From RDXT01 sp033762375 (GTDB lineage: Bacteria; Bacteroidota; Bacteroidia; J057): a stretch of 64,000 nt of DNA. The notes under the pieces were generated by a model. That model made no database searches. It saw only the letters and a list, made by a program, of their open reading frames with translations, and was not told the origin of the DNA. The stretch covers positions 84,403-148,402 of the forward strand of contig JANRLQ010000042.1 of the NCBI GenBank assembly GCA_033762375.1, in the 5' to 3' direction. Below are positions 51,114 to 61,700 of the stretch, in pieces (position 1 is the stretch's first letter; each line of letters begins with the position of its first letter). Made by a program: the position numbers and the translations under genes.

Positions 51114-51785
51114 GTGGATTTTCGAGCCGGTCAGACGTTGTTATTCGACAAACCCCGCCAGTGGACCTCTTTTGACCTGGTGCGGAAGGTGCGCAACCTG
51201 ACCCGAGAGAAAAAAACGGGCCACGCGGGTACCCTTGACCCCCTGGCTACCGGCCTGCTGATCATCTGTACGGGGGCGCATACCAAGCGGATTGAGTCTA
51301 TCCAGGGCCAGCCCAAAACCTATGAAGCGGTGCTGAAACTGGGTGCCGTGACCGCTTCGTATGATGCAGAGATGCCGGAAGAAGCCCTTATGGATGCATC
51401 CGGGATCACGGCTGAGCAGGTAGGGGCCGCTCTGGGGGCGTTTCGGGGGGAGATCAGCCAGGTGCCACCGGTTTTTTCGGCGATCAAGGTTAATGGCAAA
51501 CGTGCGTATGAGTCTGCCCGCAAAGGCGAGGCACTGGAACTCAAGCCCCGCCCGGTCACTATTTATTCCCTGGAACTGATGCCCCTCGACCTGGCGCCCG
51601 GCGAGTATGCCCTGGAGATTGTATGCAGCAAGGGCACCTATATCCGATCCCTGGCACATGATATCGGGCAAGCCCTGGGGGTAGGGGCGTATCTGCGTGA
51701 CCTCCGCCGCACCCATATAGGTGATCACCATGTACAGGATGCCTGGACCCTTGCGGGGTTTGAGGAGATGATCAAAAACAGCTGA
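51114..51785 (+). CDS. truB: tRNA pseudouridine(55) synthase TruB
   Basis: A 223-residue pseudouridine synthase that converts U55 in the T-loop of tRNAs. The catalytic Asp is D42 in HAGTLDPLATG; LLFDKPRQWTSFDLVRKVR at the N-terminus, QVPPVFSAIKVNGKRAYE and CSKGTYIRSLAHDIG complete the family pattern. It has GTG as start codon (51114), with no better ATG upstream. The C-terminal PUA-like part is short, and the total length is near the small end of the family. In many Bacteroidota it follows uppP; here it lies about 43 kb away. Confidence 0.93.
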   Translation: MDFRAGQTLLFDKPRQWTSFDLVRKVRNLTREKKTGHAGTLDPLATGLLIICTGAHTKRIESIQGQPKTYEAVLKLGAVTASYDAEMPEEALMDASGITAEQVGAALGAFRGEISQVPPVFSAIKVNGKRAYESARKGEALELKPRPVTIYSLELMPLDLAPGEYALEIVCSKGTYIRSLAHDIGQALGVGAYLRDLRRTHIGDHHVQDAWTLAGFEEMIKNS

Positions 51786-52030
51786 TCCCGGATCACATTT
51801 CCTGGGCAGCCTGTCTGCATAAAAGACCTGTAAATATCTTTTGGGGTAATATAAACAAGGTTGGCAGGACTTCAGCCGGATATCAAGCAGTCAATAGCAA
51901 TAATCAGATAAGGGTTAGGGCGATTATTTTATTCTCACCGCATGTATTGCTGATACACACCGCGTCTATCCTCCAAGATGAGGCTGATCTTCATTAGAAG
52001 CCTTCCGTAAACACTAACCCTTTAATTGAC

Positions 52031-52615
52031 ATGAAACGTTTTGAATGGACGATGCTGGCAGGGATCACCCTGCTGCTCGGTGCCTGCTGTGAGCCCGCTC
52101 TGGTAGGCTCCACTGCTGTAAACCTGCGACCGCAAGAGACCAACAACTGGTGCTGGGCGGCCACGACAGAGATGATTGCTGATTTTCTGGGCACCCCTAC
52201 CAACCAGTGTGACCTTGCCAATACACGGTTTGGTATGACCACCTGCTGCACCGCAGAAGAGCAGGACGGATGCCCTAAAAACGCTGACTGCAACAGCCCC
52301 GGATGGACTATGTTTGGTGAACTGGGTTTTACCTTCCAGGACAGTGTGGCACCCCTCTCATGGGGACGGCTCAAGCGTGCGATAGGCTGTGGTCAGAAGC
52401 CGATATCCTACGCATATGGCCCTAAATCAGGTGGGGTAGGCCATGTAGTAGTGATCTATGGGTACGCTGAGGCCGGGGGGCAGAAGTTTGTCTTCATCAA
52501 AGATCCCTGGGCGCCTTGTACGGGACAGGACCGCGTGATCACCTATGAGGAGTATAGTAACTCTGGCACTACTGACCACTGGGTCTCGCAGTTTGGATTT
52601 TATCGTGCATCTTGA
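52031..52615 (+). CDS. lipoprotein papain-like cysteine protease (AvrRpt2 / C70-like)
   Basis: A 194-residue lipoprotein with signal peptide and lipobox LLGAC (Cys19). The sequence QETNNWCWAATTEM with catalytic Cys41 strongly resembles the start of AvrRpt2-type (C70) papain-like proteases. The probable catalytic His138 (GGVGHVVVIYGY) and Asp158 (FIKDPWAP) are in the right order. Several other Cys residues suggest disulfides in the envelope. It overlaps the frame of the next lipoprotein gene closely (20 nt between stop and ATG), so they form a pair. The substrate is unknown. Confidence 0.8.
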   Translation: MKRFEWTMLAGITLLLGACCEPALVGSTAVNLRPQETNNWCWAATTEMIADFLGTPTNQCDLANTRFGMTTCCTAEEQDGCPKNADCNSPGWTMFGELGFTFQDSVAPLSWGRLKRAIGCGQKPISYAYGPKSGGVGHVVVIYGYAEAGGQKFVFIKDPWAPCTGQDRVITYEEYSNSGTTDHWVSQFGFYRAS

Positions 52616-52635
52616 CCTTTTTACCTACCCTAATC

Positions 52636-53358
52636 ATGAAAAATCAGCTTTTGATCCTCGCCATATTGCTGTCAGCCACAGGTCTGAGTGCCTGCAAGTG
52701 GGTCAGCTCTGAAAATAACCCGTTTATTCAGCCCGAAAAATACATGAACACCAATGTATTTCCTACCCCGGAGGCAACTGCGCAGGCAGGTCTGGAGGCC
52801 TTGAGCCTGTTGATTACGGCAGAGAATGCAGCCTCTTTTGGGTTTGATACGCCTGATCAGGCCCGGACTGCCGCCCTGACATCACCTGCTGCAGTATATG
52901 AGATCGGATTTGAAAAACTGACCAGTGCCCAGACCGGAGATCGCCTGGAAAAACTGGCGTCCCCGTCGTCTGAGCAGATATTCCCGCTGGCGATATCAGA
53001 CACCTACCGGAGTGCTGTCCGTATATCCGGCCGCACCAATGAGTATCACCTGGCAGGTGTAGGAGAAGCAGGTTATGCCGAAATGCTGGAAAAAGCCCGT
53101 GAACAGGCGCGTATTCAGTTTGGGGATTCTGTCAAGGTTTCGCCCGAAACTGCTACCTTCTACAGCGTACCCGGTATTGGTGCAACCTTCATTGGCATCC
53201 GGGTACAGGAGACCTTGTGGTTACTCCCTTCACGTGATACGCGGCTGAGCCGGACCGAGGAACGCCTGTTTTTGCCCGCTGACCGGCTCCTGCCCATCCT
53301 GGCAGAGGAAGCCCGCCGGATGGCAGAGCTTATCAAAGGAGAGCGCCGCCTCCGCTGA
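52636..53358 (+). CDS. lipoprotein paired with the cysteine protease
   Basis: A 240-residue lipoprotein with signal and lipobox LSAC (Cys at about residue 20). The ATG at 52636 was chosen for this signal. The mature protein has no recognised domain; it is a mixed helical/beta protein with a charged, helical C-terminus (PILAEEARRMAELIKGERRLR). It starts 20 nt after the protease gene, in the same operon, which suggests it is a partner, inhibitor or substrate, but this cannot be told from sequence alone. Confidence 0.6.
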   Translation: MKNQLLILAILLSATGLSACKWVSSENNPFIQPEKYMNTNVFPTPEATAQAGLEALSLLITAENAASFGFDTPDQARTAALTSPAAVYEIGFEKLTSAQTGDRLEKLASPSSEQIFPLAISDTYRSAVRISGRTNEYHLAGVGEAGYAEMLEKAREQARIQFGDSVKVSPETATFYSVPGIGATFIGIRVQETLWLLPSRDTRLSRTEERLFLPADRLLPILAEEARRMAELIKGERRLR

Positions 53359-53386
53359 TACAGTTGATACTTTTGTGGCAGTACTG

Positions 53387-53424
53387 CTGGTGTCTCCCTG
53401 TCAGATATGGCTGGGAGACACCAG
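53387..53424. repeat. 12-bp perfect inverted repeat after the lipoprotein pair
   Basis: CTGGTGTCTCCC and GGGAGACACCAG form a perfect stem with a 14-nt loop, 28 nt after the lipoprotein stop. There is no strong T run, so it is a weak terminator or a protective hairpin. Confidence 0.55.
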
Positions 53425-53533
53425 ATTTGACAGGTACGGGTGGGTTTTGCCGCAAATATCAAGGGATAAGCCTGTCGCAGCTTGCGCGTTGGGTGGGGAA
53501 TCGTAACTTGCAGCGCAAAATCGGAGTCTGGCT

Positions 53534-54475
53534 ATGGAGGTATTTCGTTCACCGGAAGCATACCGTCGCGGTACCTACACCGTTGCCACCATTGGCACCT
53601 TTGACGGGGTACATCTGGGGCATCAGGCGATATTCGGGCGTATGCAGGCACATGCGGCTGCACACGGAGGCGAGACCCTGCTGATCAGCTTTGAGCCACA
53701 TCCCCGGCTGGTACTTTTTCCTGAGAACAACCCACTCCGGCTCCTGCACACCCTGGATGAAAAAATTGAACGATTGGCCGCTTCTGGCCTCGACAAACTC
53801 CTGCTGATCCCCTTCACGCGGGAGTTCTCACGGGTGACTTCACAGGCATTTATCTGCGACCTGCTGGCAGGACAGCTCGGCATCCGGCACATTGTCATCG
53901 GCTACGACCATCATTTCGGCAAAAACCGCACGGGCGGGATCGAAGAACTGGAGCAGTACGCGCCTGCCTATGGATACACGGTAGAGGCTGTCGGCCCTCA
54001 AGCCCTGGAGGGAGATAATATCAGCAGCACCAAAGTCCGCCGGGCCCTCCAGACCGGTGATGTGCCTACGGCCAGCCGTTATCTGGGGTATGATTACGGA
54101 TTTACCGGGACTGTCGTCCATGGCGAAAAACAAGGCCGTCTCCTCGGGTATCCTACCGCCAACCTGGCACCGGAGGACCCGCTCAAGCTGATTCCCCTCG
54201 ATGGGGTTTATCTGGTCCGGGTATTGATCGGAGCGGGACGCTGGTATGGCCTGATGAATATCGGCAAAAAACCTACGATGGGCGAGTTTGAGCGCTCACA
54301 TGAGGTGTATATCCTGGATTTTGCCGGGGACCTCTACGGCCAGCGGGTGCGGGTAGAGTTTTTGCACTACCTCCGGGGCGAGAAAAAATTTGGGTCGCTC
54401 CCGGAGCTGATCGCTGCCATGGACGCCGACCAGGCCCTGGGGCGACAGTTGATCGCGGAGCGGGAGGGTGCCTGA
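53534..54475 (+). CDS. ribF: bifunctional riboflavin kinase / FAD synthetase
   Basis: A 313-residue RibF making FMN and FAD from riboflavin. The N-terminal FAD synthetase part has IGTFDGVHLGHQAIF (about residues 16-30) and the C-terminal riboflavin kinase part has GRLLGYPTANL, with the conserved PTAN residues, followed by DGVYLVRVLIG and MNIGKKPTMGEFERSHEVYILDF. The length is normal. It follows the protease/lipoprotein pair on the plus strand and is convergent with the methyltransferase gene 18 nt away. Confidence 0.95.
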   Translation: MEVFRSPEAYRRGTYTVATIGTFDGVHLGHQAIFGRMQAHAAAHGGETLLISFEPHPRLVLFPENNPLRLLHTLDEKIERLAASGLDKLLLIPFTREFSRVTSQAFICDLLAGQLGIRHIVIGYDHHFGKNRTGGIEELEQYAPAYGYTVEAVGPQALEGDNISSTKVRRALQTGDVPTASRYLGYDYGFTGTVVHGEKQGRLLGYPTANLAPEDPLKLIPLDGVYLVRVLIGAGRWYGLMNIGKKPTMGEFERSHEVYILDFAGDLYGQRVRVEFLHYLRGEKKFGSLPELIAAMDADQALGRQLIAEREGA

Positions 54476-54493
54476 GGGATTGTGTGGGTCTGC

Positions 54494-55117
54494 TCAGGCC
54501 AGGGGTTGCCGGGCGATGAGCCGGATGACGGCCCCTTCTCCCCGGTGAAAATCCCCTTCATTCAGGGTCACGACCGTTTCTTGCAGGTCTATGATGTCCA
54601 GCCCCGCAAACTCAGCCCGTAACTCATCTGCCGAAAAAAGCATAGAAGCCTCACCGGGACCACCGACACCGGGATTGGCGGCGCGGTAGGTGACATGTTC
54701 CTTGCGAAAGGCCTCCAGGATCAGTACGCCCCCGGGTCGCAGCATCGGGACCAGCCAGCGGTGGTAGCGGGCCCGGACATCAGCCGGGAAGTGGGCATAG
54801 ATCAGTCCGATCACGTCAAACTGTTGCCCGTCTAACGCCAGTTCATCTGGGGTACCGGTGAGATACGTCAGCGAGACGCCCCGGCTGGCCGCCAGCTTCA
54901 GGGCCTTGTCACGGCCCGCTTCACTCTGGTCAAAGGCCGTCACCCGCAGGCCCTGCTGCGCCGCAAAAACCGCATTGCGTCCCTCGCCCTCCGCAGGCAA
55001 CAGGATGTCACCTACCAGCCTGAGCTGTAACAAGGTATCCCGAAAAAAAACATTAGGCTCCGTGCCATACACATATGCAGGCTGGCCATAGCGTTCGTTC
55101 CAAAAATCGCGTGTCAT
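54494..55117 (-). CDS. class I SAM-dependent methyltransferase
   Basis: A 207-residue Rossmann-fold methyltransferase. The start MTRDFWNERYGQPAYVYGTEP is typical of small thiopurine S-methyltransferase/TehB-like enzymes. The SAM-binding motif is LLPAEGEGRNAVFAAQQG, followed by VTAFDQSEAGRDKAL. The catalytic-side segment LRPGGVLILEAFRKEH comes later. The substrate is not clear. It lies on the minus strand, opposed to ribF by 18 nt. Confidence 0.85.
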   Translation of the reverse strand: MTRDFWNERYGQPAYVYGTEPNVFFRDTLLQLRLVGDILLPAEGEGRNAVFAAQQGLRVTAFDQSEAGRDKALKLAASRGVSLTYLTGTPDELALDGQQFDVIGLIYAHFPADVRARYHRWLVPMLRPGGVLILEAFRKEHVTYRAANPGVGGPGEASMLFSADELRAEFAGLDIIDLQETVVTLNEGDFHRGEGAVIRLIARQPLA

Positions 55118-55168
55118 GGGGTGAAGATAGGGAAATATCCGGCGGATATGAAAAATAAGGTATCAGCA

Positions 55169-55678
55169 CTAATAATCCCCCTTACAAACCTCCACAAACA
55201 GCCATCCGCTGGCCGGGTCATAGAGGCGCAGGGTTTCGGTACTGTCGGACCGGGTGAATGCATACCGGCCTTTCCGGAGGGAAAGGACCAGGGTCGTATC
55301 TGTGCCATATTCGCGGGCACTCAGGCGGATGTCGGCCTGGAGGTGTTTTTCAGCAGACCCGTCCAATACAGCGGCATTCTGGTACTTTTGGCTATTAAGC
55401 ATGGAAAACCGCTCTAATACCTGCGGTGAGATGGGCAGGGTATTGGACAGGTCGGGTGCGGAGGCAGGTTTTAGGACGAGGATCAGGTGTTGTACCACAT
55501 CTGTGAAACCATAGGTTTCATACCATTGATAGACAATCTCGCCCTGCTCCCTTATACCCAAGGTTGCTGCAAGGGCCGTATCCGGTGCCGGTAAGTGGCG
55601 TACCTCGTCCTGGCTGGGGGGCAAACAAGCGCTGAGCAGGCTGAGGCTAAGCAGGAAGTAAGCAGCAATATACTTCAT
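55169..55678 (-). CDS. hypothetical lipoprotein
   Basis: A 169-residue lipoprotein with a signal sequence starting at ATG 55678 (MKYIAAYFLLSLSLLSAC) and a lipobox LSAC. The mature part has no recognised family; it shows strands and a helix with YETYGFTDVVQHLILVLKPA near the middle. It is expected to be anchored to a membrane. It is on the minus strand, divergent from the giant secreted protein, with a TACTTTTG box (55691) in the short divergent region on the plus strand. Confidence 0.6.
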   Translation of the reverse strand: MKYIAAYFLLSLSLLSACLPPSQDEVRHLPAPDTALAATLGIREQGEIVYQWYETYGFTDVVQHLILVLKPASAPDLSNTLPISPQVLERFSMLNSQKYQNAAVLDGSAEKHLQADIRLSAREYGTDTTLVLSLRKGRYAFTRSDSTETLRLYDPASGWLFVEVCKGDY

Positions 55679-55690
55679 GTCACAAGGTAG

Positions 55691-55698
55691 TACTTTTG
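55691..55698 (+). promoter_or_regulatory. candidate -7 promoter box (TACTTTTG) before the giant T9SS gene
   Basis: TACTTTTG fits TAnnTTTG in the divergent region between the lipoprotein gene and the 2116-residue gene. A -33 element is not clear. Confidence 0.35.
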
Positions 55699-55798
55699 CG
55701 GGTGAAAATTCACCCTCCGGGGTGATGTGTGATATTGAAATTAAAGGGATGTTGCTGTACATTTTGGTGCCTGATAACCCATCTCAACTCCTCTGCTT

Positions 55799-58700
55799 AT
55801 GAAGAAGTGGCTTCTGGCCTTGACAGGCTGTTTGTTGTTGCCAGTATTCATGCTGGCACAAGCGCCCAACCCACGCGGGCGCACCCCTAATGGATCTGTG
55901 TACGACTATGCAGCACTGGGGGATACCTTGTATTCAGTCGGTTTTTTTACCCGGGTAGGGTACCGTACAGGTGGCGCTGGCTGGCTGGCGGATACCGTAC
56001 CACAGCTCCAGTTTCCGATCACGTCGGGCGAAGTATGGGCCATTGAACCTGATGGAGTTGGAGGGTGGTACATCGGAGGGCTTTTTTCGATGGTGGACAC
56101 CCTGCCCCGTACCAACCTTGCCCACATTTTCTCCAATGGAGTCGTCAGTCCGGTTTTTAATCCGGCTCCCAACGGAGAAGTACGATCCCTGGCCCGGATA
56201 GGTAACTATCTGTACGTAGGAGGGAAGTTTAATCAGATAGCAGGGCAATCCCGCACGTACCTGGCCCGGCTCAATGTATCCAATCCTGCGCCGGTCCTGG
56301 ATACCTGGGCACCCAACCCCAACGACTATGTGTATTCGCTGGCGCATACCACGACAGACCTGTACGTAGGCGGGGCCTTTGACCTGATTCAGGGCATCAA
56401 TCAGCCGGCTTTTGCGAAGTTTTCCCTCGCGACGGGCGTGCTGCAGCAGTCCCTGACGCCCGGCACCGGACAGGTTAATGCACTGGCACTCAGTGGAACC
56501 AGGCTGTATGGTGGTGGTACCTTTCTCGGCAGCACCGGCTACTTTACGGGCGGGGGGGCCTTGCTGACGGGGGCCCAGGAAACACCCAGTTTCAGTTTCC
56601 CCCGGTTTGGGGGGGCGGTCCACAGCCTTATCTCCGACGGTGCCGGCGGGTGGTATGCCGGTGGTGCCTTTACGTTTGTAAACGGGCAGACCTCCGGACG
56701 ACTGGTGCATATCCTGTCCAATGGTTCCCTGGATCCGGCATTTAATCCCCTGCCTTCCGGCACCATCTATGCACTCCATCTGCGGGGGGATACCCTGTAT
56801 GCCGGGGGCACCTTCTCCACGATCATGGGGCAATCCCGCGCCAACCTGGCCGCTATCAAAACCAGCGCCAATACCCTCCTGGCCTGGCAGCCTGATCCGA
56901 ACGGCAAGGTGAGTGTCATTTCTTCGTTTAATAATCAGTTGTACATCGGCGGCACCTTCGTACGCGTGGGCGGGAAACTGCACCCCCGGTTTGCTGTCCT
57001 GAACCGTACCACTGCCGCAGCCCTGCGGGTGCCGGTGCCTGACGCTGGGGAGGTCCTGACCATCCAGCAAACGAGTACCAGCGGCGGACATCTGTATGCG
57101 GGCGGGAACTTCAACGGCGATGTAGGGTATCCGGCAGTCAAAGCCACCCTGCTCACGGCTGCTGCTGATATTCCCCCGTCTAAATTTCCGGATTTTAACC
57201 TGGAAGTACAGGCTGCTGTCCCTGACGGGTCGGGTGGCTGGTATGTAGCTGGCGCTTTTACCCTGGTGAATGGAAATACAATCCAGCGCCTGGCGCATAT
57301 TGCTTCAGATACGACCCTGGACCTGGCTTTTTCTTTTTCGATTAATAATGCCGTCAGTACCCTGGCCCGCAGCGGCAATACCCTGTATATCGGTGGATTG
57401 TTTACGACCATAGACGGTCAGACCCGCAACCGGTTAGCAGCTATTGACCTGACTACCAAGACCCTGCTCACCTGGAATCCTGATGCCGACGGGCAGGTCA
57501 ATTCCCTTCAGGTCAGCGGCACCACGGTATATGCTGGTGGCAGCTTTTTCACCCTCGGTGGCCAGCCCCGCAACCGGATCGGTGCCCTGAATGCAACCAC
57601 CGGAGCCGTACTTGCCTGGAATCCTGATGCCAATAACACCGTCAATGTACTCCTGGTCAGCGGGAGCACGGTGTATGCCGGTGGCCTGTTCACCACCATC
57701 GGCGGTCAGACCCGCAACCGCCTGGCCGCCCTGGACGCTGCCACCGGTACCGCCTCAACCTGGAATCCTGATGTCAACAGCGCTGTAACGACCCTGGCGC
57801 TGAATGGGGCTACCAGCCTCTACCTGGGCGGCAGCTTCACCCAGGTCGGCGGCCAGACCCGCAACCGCCTCGCAGAGGTAAACCTCAGCACAGGGGCAGT
57901 CCAGCCTTTTAACCCCAATATGAACAACACCGTCGAGACCCTCCTGCTCACCGGTGGTTCGCTGTATGTCGGCGGGATATTTACACAGGTGGGCGGACAG
58001 TCTTACGTACGGCTGGTCGCGCTGAACCCCGCCACAGGCCTGCCCTCGACCTGGCTGCCCTCGCCTAACGGTACCGTCAGCTGCCTGGCGGTCAATGGAA
58101 GCCAGCTTTTTGTCGGAGGTAATTTTGACGTCCTCAAGTCCATCAGCCGCTCCCGTATCTACGACCTCAATCCGGCGACCCTGGCAGTCCAGTCTTTTGC
58201 CCCGGTACTCAACAACGCCGTTAATACCCTCACCGTCTATCAGGGAGACCTTTTTGTGGGCGGGACGTTTACGATCGCAGATGGGCAAAACCGGAACCGC
58301 CTGGCGCGGTGGAATATATCCAACGGTTCCCTGGCCGCCTGGAATCCCAATGCAGATGATGCCATAAACACCCTGCTGATCAGAAGTGATACGGTTTTTG
58401 CCGGAGGCGAATTTTTGAATATCGGCGGCGCATCCCGCAGCCGGCTTGCGGCCCTGGGCATAGCCGGCGGGCTGGCCCTGACCTGGCAGCCCGAGCCGGA
58501 CAATGCCGTATATACCCTCGCCGGGGCGGGTACTACGCTGGTGGCAGGCGGATTGTTTGAAAAACTTGATGCCAATACCCGCAACCGCCTTTTCTGCCTG
58601 GATGTCACGACAGGCACCCTGACAGACTGGGCACCAGATTTGCCGGGCATCTTTTTTGGACCGAGGGTAAATGCCCTGGCAGTATCGGGTGACTCCGTAT

Positions 58701-61700
58701 GGGTGGGGGGACAGTTTGGTGCCCTCAGCGGTGAGCCCCGCCAAAATCTCGCCCTGACCGACGGCCTGACCGGACAGGTCCTGGCACCCCTGGCGGACAC
58801 AGAAGGCGAAGTCATGGCCCTGCTCACCGAAGGTGATCACCTCTGGGTCGGCGGACATTACCTGGACTCGGTCAATCACCAGCACCGGGAAAATGCCGCC
58901 CTGCTCAACCGCCACACCGGGGCGGTCCTGAGTTTTGATCCCGGAGCGGACGACTATGTACATACCTTTGCCAGTCTGGGGAACCTCGTAGCCATCGGGG
59001 GCAATATAGACCATCTGGTTTCCCGCAAGCGAAACGGCGGTTTTGCGGTTAAGGTGTCCGAGGACAAACTGCTGCCCTGGAATCCGGACCTGGGGATCAA
59101 TTCCCAGATCACGTCCATTGCGCTGGACCCGCGCCAGCAACAGGCTTATGTAGGTGGATACTTCAGCACCCTCCACGGGGTGTCCCGCCAAAACCTCGCA
59201 CGGGTCAGCCTGGATACCGGCGAGCCAGATGCCTGGCAGGCAGATGTCAACCTGCCGGTATATATGCTGGCCTGGAGTCCGGAGCTGAAACAAGTATTTG
59301 TCGGGGGCAATTTTTCCAGCATCGGAGGCCAGCCCCGATCGTACCTCGGGGCCGTGGACATAAATGGCCAGGTATTGCCCTTTAATCCGAGTCCTGACCA
59401 GGAGCCCCATGCTATTGCCTGGCACGATACCGCCTTTTTTGTCTCGGGTTCCTTCACGACCATCGGCGGGCAGCCACGGCAGCGACTGGCTGCGCTCAAC
59501 GCCAATGGACAGGTACTGGACTGGGCACCAGTCGTACAGACCGCCTCCGGCGCACCTGGTACCATCTATGAAATCACCGTCGGGGCCGAACGCCTGTATA
59601 TCGGGGGCTTTTTTGCACAGGTGAATTCAGAGACCCGGTACCGTATCGCCGCATTTGACCTCAAAACTCTGGAACTCTTGCCCTTTGCACCGCCTGTTTC
59701 TCCTAACTCCGGCACCAATGCTAACCGGGTCCTGGTCATCCATGAGGCTAATAATCAGCTTTTTCTCGCCGGCACCATGCAGGAAATCGGGGGTACATTT
59801 GTCAATGGATTTGCGTGGATGGATCCGATCTCAGGGCTGGTCAAGGGTATGCTGATCTCGGCCAATGGATTTATTGAAGACGTGATCTCCGTGGACAGCC
59901 TGCTGTTTGTCGGCGGCAATTTCACCCGTATAGATCAGGAAGACGCGTTTTCCCATGCCTCCTACTCATTTCCGGACGGGTATTTTTCGCCGGGATTGAC
60001 TGGTATTTCACCACAGTCGGGCGGTAATACCGGCGATGTGACGGTCTCCATCTACGGTGGCGGGTTTCGGGACGGCCTCCGGGTGATCCTACGGGCACCG
60101 GGTTTGCCAGACATCGTGGGCATAGACAGCCTGACAGCCGTTTTTGGAGGCGTACAGGCCAAAACGACCTTCAACCTGCGCAACCAGGTCGCCGGTATGC
60201 GGGATGTCCTGATTATCTCGGCCGCTGATACCCAGTTCATTGCAGGGGGATTTGAAGTGCTGGAAGGCGGTAGAGCAGGTGTGTGGGCAGAAATACTGGT
60301 TCCCCCTGCGATGCGGGTGCCACGCAGCGCTGACAAACCCACGTACTATAACCTGGTTGTTAATTTTGGCAACAGTGGTTCGGTTGATGCCGAGGGCGTG
60401 CCGATCTGGGTTGCGATTGATACGTCCATCATCGTCCATCAGTTAGGATTTAAGTGGGTGCCGCAGCAGCCTGGGATGGGCAGTCCTGCTGATACAGCGT
60501 TGCAGTTTGTGCAGGTGGATACGGTGTTTGGGACAGCATTTGGAGCCAATATCTACGTCATGATTGTGCCCCGGATTCCTGCCGGCACCCAGGCCTACCT
60601 GACCATGCAGGTAATCGCCAAAAAAGTGGGCCCGGTGTATTTTTCTGCCTGGGCGACAGATCCCTGGTATGGCTCTCCGCTGAAGTATGCCGTGGGCGAA
60701 TGTTATGACCTGCTGATCGGCAAAGTTGCGGGCCTGGTTCCAATAGCTGGCTGTATCTACGGGGGCCTGGATGCCCTGCTCAGCCCCATGTTTGATGCCG
60801 GGTACGATCCGGAAAACTTTGCCAGCCCGCAGTGGTTTGCCAACTACAGCCTGACCCTGGCTAATGCCATTGTAGAGTGTGGGCTGGTAGCCAGCGGCGG
60901 CGGAATGGTGCTTGACATCATGAAGGACATCCTCTCCTATGCCAACCTCGTCAGCGACATCAATACCGTTCTCCAGAACTGTATCCCGCAGTTTCCACAG
61001 CCCAAACCGCCTGGTCCGGGCGGTGCCAATGTCCTCGGTGCCATAGACCCCAACCAAAAAGGGGGGCCTCAGGGTGCTGGCAGCCAGCGCTGGGTGTCTG
61101 AGGTCAGGCCTATGCCATATCTGGTCGAGTTTGAAAACGTGGATACCGCCACGGCCCCTGCCCAGTTGGTGGAGATACGGGACACCCTGGATGCCAGTGT
61201 GTATGACCTGAACTCACTGGAACTAAACTACTTCAGCATCGCAGATAGTGTGTATGCCATCCCTCGGGGACGCCAGGCCTGGAATGCCTGGGTGGACCTC
61301 CGCCCCCGTGTCAACAGCCTTGTGGAGGTGGAGGCTGCCCTGGAAGGTAATGTCCTGCGCTGGACCTTTGAGTCCCTGGACCCGGCCACACTGGTACCCC
61401 AGACCGGCGTGCTGGATGGGTTTCTCCCCCCTAATACCAATGACCCCGAGGGCCGGGGCAGCGTCTCGTACACCATACGCCGTCCTGACAATCTGCCGAC
61501 CTTCACCACCGTCAGCAACCGGGCCGCGATTTATTTTGATGCGAATGCACCCATTCTCACCAATACCTGGACCAACACGATAGACGTGGACGCCCCGCAA
61601 AGCCAAATGGCCCCGCTGGATACCCTCCAGTTGTCCCGTTCCATTCCCCTGCACTGGCAGGGCAGTGATATCGGCTCCGGGATCTGGTACTATACGCTGA

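Noticed and set aside
57755..59425. Long minus-strand frame (556 codons) and a similar one at 55934-57298 inside the giant T9SS gene.
   Set aside because: They are products of high-GC third-position bias in the repeats; the plus frame has a signal peptide, repeats and a sorting domain.
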